15,579 bases of DNA from CAYJAZ01 sp964369185. GTDB taxonomy: Bacteria > Desulfobacterota > Desulfovibrionia > Desulfovibrionales > Desulfovibrionaceae. The position numbers and the translations under genes are program-made. Positions 14,058 through 15,579 of this stretch are shown one piece after another (position 1 is the first letter of the stretch; each line of letters starts with the position of its first letter). The notes beneath the pieces are model-generated. The model had not been told where the DNA came from. It searched no databases and saw nothing but the letters and a program-made list of their open reading frames with translations. The stretch covers positions 1 to 15,579 of the forward strand of contig CAYJEN010000040.1 in the NCBI GenBank assembly GCA_964369185.1, in the 5' to 3' direction.

Positions 14058-15140
14058 TTATAACTTTTCTGCGCCATTTTCAGTAATGAGCATCATGTAT
14101 TCCCAACGAATACCACCCCAATCTGAGTAATATAGTCCCGGTTCAACAGTTACTATCATGCCCGGCTCTAAAACTGTATCGGATAAAGGAGAAAGTCTAG
14201 GAGCTTCATGAGTTTCTAAGCCTACTCCATGCCCTAAATTATGAGTAAAATACTTCTCTACTCCAATTTTAGCAAAGGATTCATAAGCTGCCATATAAGC
14301 TTCACGTCCTGTAAGTCCCGGACGTAAGATATCTATTGCAGCTTGTTGAGATGCTTGAACTTGTTCAAGAACTGTTTTGAATCTGTCAGATGGATTTTTT
14401 CCAACCCAGAATGTGCGTGTTTGGTCAGAATTATAATCATTTAGACGAGCGCCCACATCAACAAGAAGAAGTGAATCTTCAGTAATAATTGTATCTGATG
14501 GAATGCAGTGTGGTAAAGCCGCATGTTCATTTTTTGCAACGATTGGCTTAAACGCATTACCGCTTGCGCCATGATTACGGAAATAAGATTCAATATACCA
14601 AGCAACATCTTTTTCAGTAAGATTTTTATGAAGATTTTCTTCTAGATAACTAGGAAGGTGTTCCATAAGTTTATGGTTTAGAGCCGCAGAAACTTTCATT
14701 GCTTTAATTTCTTCAGCATCTTTAATCACGCGTAAATCTTCAACAAGACCATGAGCAGGAGTAATATTTACTCCATCAAAAGCTTTTTGAATAAATGCAT
14801 AAGTAAGGCAATGCTCATCAAAACCAACTCTTGAATAGCCTTTTTGCTTGATAAGAGTATTATAGAAAGTTGGTAAATCACCTCTATAAATATGAACGTA
14901 CTCTTTATCCCACACTTCTTGAGAAGCTAAATCATAACGAGAGTCAGTACAAAGTAAATCATTTCCGTCTTTTGCTATGATAAGATATCCCGATGTTTCG
15001 TTACATTGTCCATCATGGAGTTCAAATCCTGAAAGATAATAACGGTTTGGAGCATAAGACACCACAAGAGCATCAATCCCCAAAACAGACATTTTTTCAC
15101 GTAATTTATCTCTACGCACTTGATATATCATTTTATTCAT
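14058..15140 (-). CDS. M24-family metallopeptidase (Xaa-Pro aminopeptidase / PepQ-like)
   Basis: The protein cleaves N-terminal residues, probably before proline, using two metal ions; it is cytoplasmic with no signal peptide. The reading frame opens further upstream (ATG at 15239), but that extension crosses a hairpin and has low-complexity sequence. The ATG at 15140 has AAAGG upstream and gives 360 residues beginning M-N-K-M-I-Y-Q-V-R-R, the usual family length. Residues 1-140 form the creatinase N-terminal domain. The pita-bread fold follows, with all five metal ligands: D228 (V-D-V-G), D239 (S-D-Q-T-R-T-F), H304 (L-G-H-G-V-G), E333 (V-E-P-G) and E347 (R-W-E). H211 (L-P-H) and H311 are the family's other conserved histidines. 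Substrate cannot be told. A 54-bp palindrome at 15166-15219 lies 26 bases upstream. Confidence 0.93.
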   Translation of the reverse strand: MNKMIYQVRRDKLREKMSVLGIDALVVSYAPNRYYLSGFELHDGQCNETSGYLIIAKDGNDLLCTDSRYDLASQEVWDKEYVHIYRGDLPTFYNTLIKQKGYSRVGFDEHCLTYAFIQKAFDGVNITPAHGLVEDLRVIKDAEEIKAMKVSAALNHKLMEHLPSYLEENLHKNLTEKDVAWYIESYFRNHGASGNAFKPIVAKNEHAALPHCIPSDTIITEDSLLLVDVGARLNDYNSDQTRTFWVGKNPSDRFKTVLEQVQASQQAAIDILRPGLTGREAYMAAYESFAKIGVEKYFTHNLGHGVGLETHEAPRLSPLSDTVLEPGMIVTVEPGLYYSDWGGIRWEYMMLITENGAEKL

Positions 15141-15165
15141 AGATAGTACCTTTTGTTGTTGATAT

Positions 15166-15219
15166 TCGAGAGGGGGAAACCATACTTTTTTGAAAAAAAG
15201 CAAGGTTTCCCCCTCTCGA
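15166..15219. repeat. 54-bp perfect-arm palindrome upstream of the M24 peptidase
   Basis: TCGAGAGGGGGAAACC (15166-15181) and its exact reverse complement (15204-15219) bracket a 22-base centre. The centre itself holds a second stem, CTTTTTT against AAAAAAG. It would form a long stable hairpin in RNA from either strand. Neither side has the immediate T tract of a normal terminator, so a leader hairpin, an RNA-processing or stability element, or a repeat family are options. Confidence 0.75.
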
Positions 15220-15252
15220 GCTCTCCCCTTTCCTTCCAAAAAACTTTTAATT

Positions 15253-15298
15253 TCACCGCTTTCAATTTGTGCTTATGCAAAAAGAGTGCATGCGGTGA
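15253..15298. repeat. Two-part inverted repeat in the non-coding region
   Basis: TCACCGC (15253-15259) pairs with GCGGTGA (15292-15298), and just inside the right arm ATGCA (15275-15279) pairs with TGCAT (15287-15291). It could fold as a nested stem with an internal bulge. Otherwise the 15241-15440 stretch has no gene or RNA that I can recognise, only a start-stop ATGTGA at 15353 after GGAG, which I treat as chance. Confidence 0.45.
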
Positions 15299-15461
15299 GA
15301 AATATCGCTATAGAAGAAAATTTAGGTTCAAAAAGCAGGGAGAGCTAATTAAATGTGACTTAATTCAATTCTAATTTCAAGAAGATTTCTTGACTACAAC
15401 GTCTAAGGTGAAGACTTCATTGAGGGATACTCATTCTTTTACCGACAAAGGAGGTAAAAAA

Positions 15462-15521
15462 ATGGGGATTCTCAAGGGAATCATTCCCTTGAGCCGTCGG
15501 AGACAAAAAAGAAAACTCTAG
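15462..15521 (+). CDS. Candidate 19-residue small ORF with a strong Shine-Dalgarno sequence
   Basis: ATG at 15462 opens 19 codons ending at TAG (15519-15521), encoding MGILKGIIPLSRRRQKRKL: a short hydrophobic half followed by a very basic one. AAAGGAGGT (15447-15455) sits 6 bases before the ATG, a near-complete match to the anti-Shine-Dalgarno end of 16S rRNA, better than that of any other gene here. The codons for K-G-I-I-P-L include a 23-bp palindrome (15471-15493). CCGAC (15442-15446) and GTCGG (15496-15500) could pair around the whole start region. It overlaps the stop of the minus-strand gene. No clear promoter is seen. It may be a real small peptide, a leader peptide, or a by-product of the terminator on the other strand. 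Confidence 0.4.
   Translation: MGILKGIIPLSRRRQKRKL
15471..15493 (-). terminator. 23-bp palindrome, possible terminator of the partial right-edge gene
   Basis: CTCAAGGGAAT and ATTCCCTTGAG are exact reverse complements around a single central base. It lies 24 bases after the minus-strand stop codon, and a T tract appears on the minus strand (15456-15462) 8 bases beyond the stem, which is farther than normal. It is a weak terminator candidate or a structured element. Confidence 0.4.
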
Positions 15522-15579
15522 TATTTACCTTCAATTTCTGCGCCTGCGGCTTCAACATCTTTGATGAATTGCGCACGCA
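15518..15579 (-). CDS. C-terminal end of an unidentified protein
   Basis: The last 19 codons of a minus-strand frame end at TAG (15518-15520) and read RAQFIKDVEAAGAEIEGKY, with the rest beyond the right edge. The A-G-A-E-I-E stretch faintly resembles the helix-strand C-terminus of ribosomal protein L7/L12, but the ending G-K-Y and the lack of rpoB downstream argue against that, so no identity is given. The lack of stops and the amino acid composition suggest real coding. Confidence 0.6.
   Translation of the reverse strand, partial: RAQFIKDVEAAGAEIEGKY

Noticed and set aside
15138..15239. N-terminal extension of the M24 peptidase to the ATG at 15239
   Set aside because: It would translate the palindrome and gives an unlikely sequence; the ATG at 15140 fits family length and has AAAGG upstream.
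15353..15358. ATGTGA start-stop after a GGAG
   Set aside because: Spacing is long and such short matches are expected by chance.
15153..15374. Plus-strand frame of 73 codons across the palindrome
   Set aside because: No ribosome site, odd composition, and it overlaps the structured non-coding region.
15518..15579. Ribosomal protein L7/L12 as identity of the partial gene
   Set aside because: Only a short loose match, an atypical G-K-Y ending, and no rpoB downstream.

Overview
The window is low-GC bacterial chromosome with ordinary housekeeping genes on both strands. Gene content and family types fit a Desulfovibrionales-like deltaproteobacterium: a ThiI-type PP-loop protein with a long C-terminal extension behind miaB, a pgsA-ftsB-TPR-lipoprotein run, type III pantothenate kinase, and a small PceB-like membrane protein. 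This placement is an inference from gene families and could be wrong. No ribosomal RNA, tRNA, CRISPR array, integrase or intact insertion sequence was seen.

Layout. 1-103 (-) is the start of a class V aminotransferase. 104-543 is non-coding, with repeats and one good promoter. 544-822 (+) is a small three-helix membrane protein. 823-1128 is non-coding and holds a 118-bp foldback element. 1159-1425 (-) is an RRM RNA-binding protein with its own terminator. 3996 to 1573 (-) is a miaB plus thiouridine-synthase operon for tRNA modification. 4240-7221 (+) is a tight operon of pgsA, an ftsB-like gene, a TPR gene and an acidic-tailed lipoprotein gene. It ends at a bidirectional terminator shared with the convergent polA (10011 to 7324, -). 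12257 to 10168 (-) is coaX-eno, ending at a strong terminator. pyk (12514-13920, +) diverges from coaX. An M24 aminopeptidase follows on the minus strand (15140 to 14058). The last 400 bases hold several strong inverted repeats, a 19-codon small ORF with a near-perfect Shine-Dalgarno sequence, and the C-terminal end of an unidentified minus-strand gene.

How it fits together. Enolase and pyruvate kinase catalyse the last two steps of glycolysis and flank one divergent promoter region, with pantothenate kinase (CoA synthesis) heading the eno transcript. pgsA supplies the phospholipid head-group step and is translationally linked to a septum protein and two uncharacterised envelope-type proteins, which suggests an envelope and division unit. 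MiaB and the PP-loop protein both put sulfur into tRNA.

Nothing in the window is a clear new multi-gene system. The features most worth a second look are the small ORF and palindromes at 15160-15520, the foldback element at 871-988, the orphan PceB-like membrane protein, and the clamp-binding-like motif in PolA.
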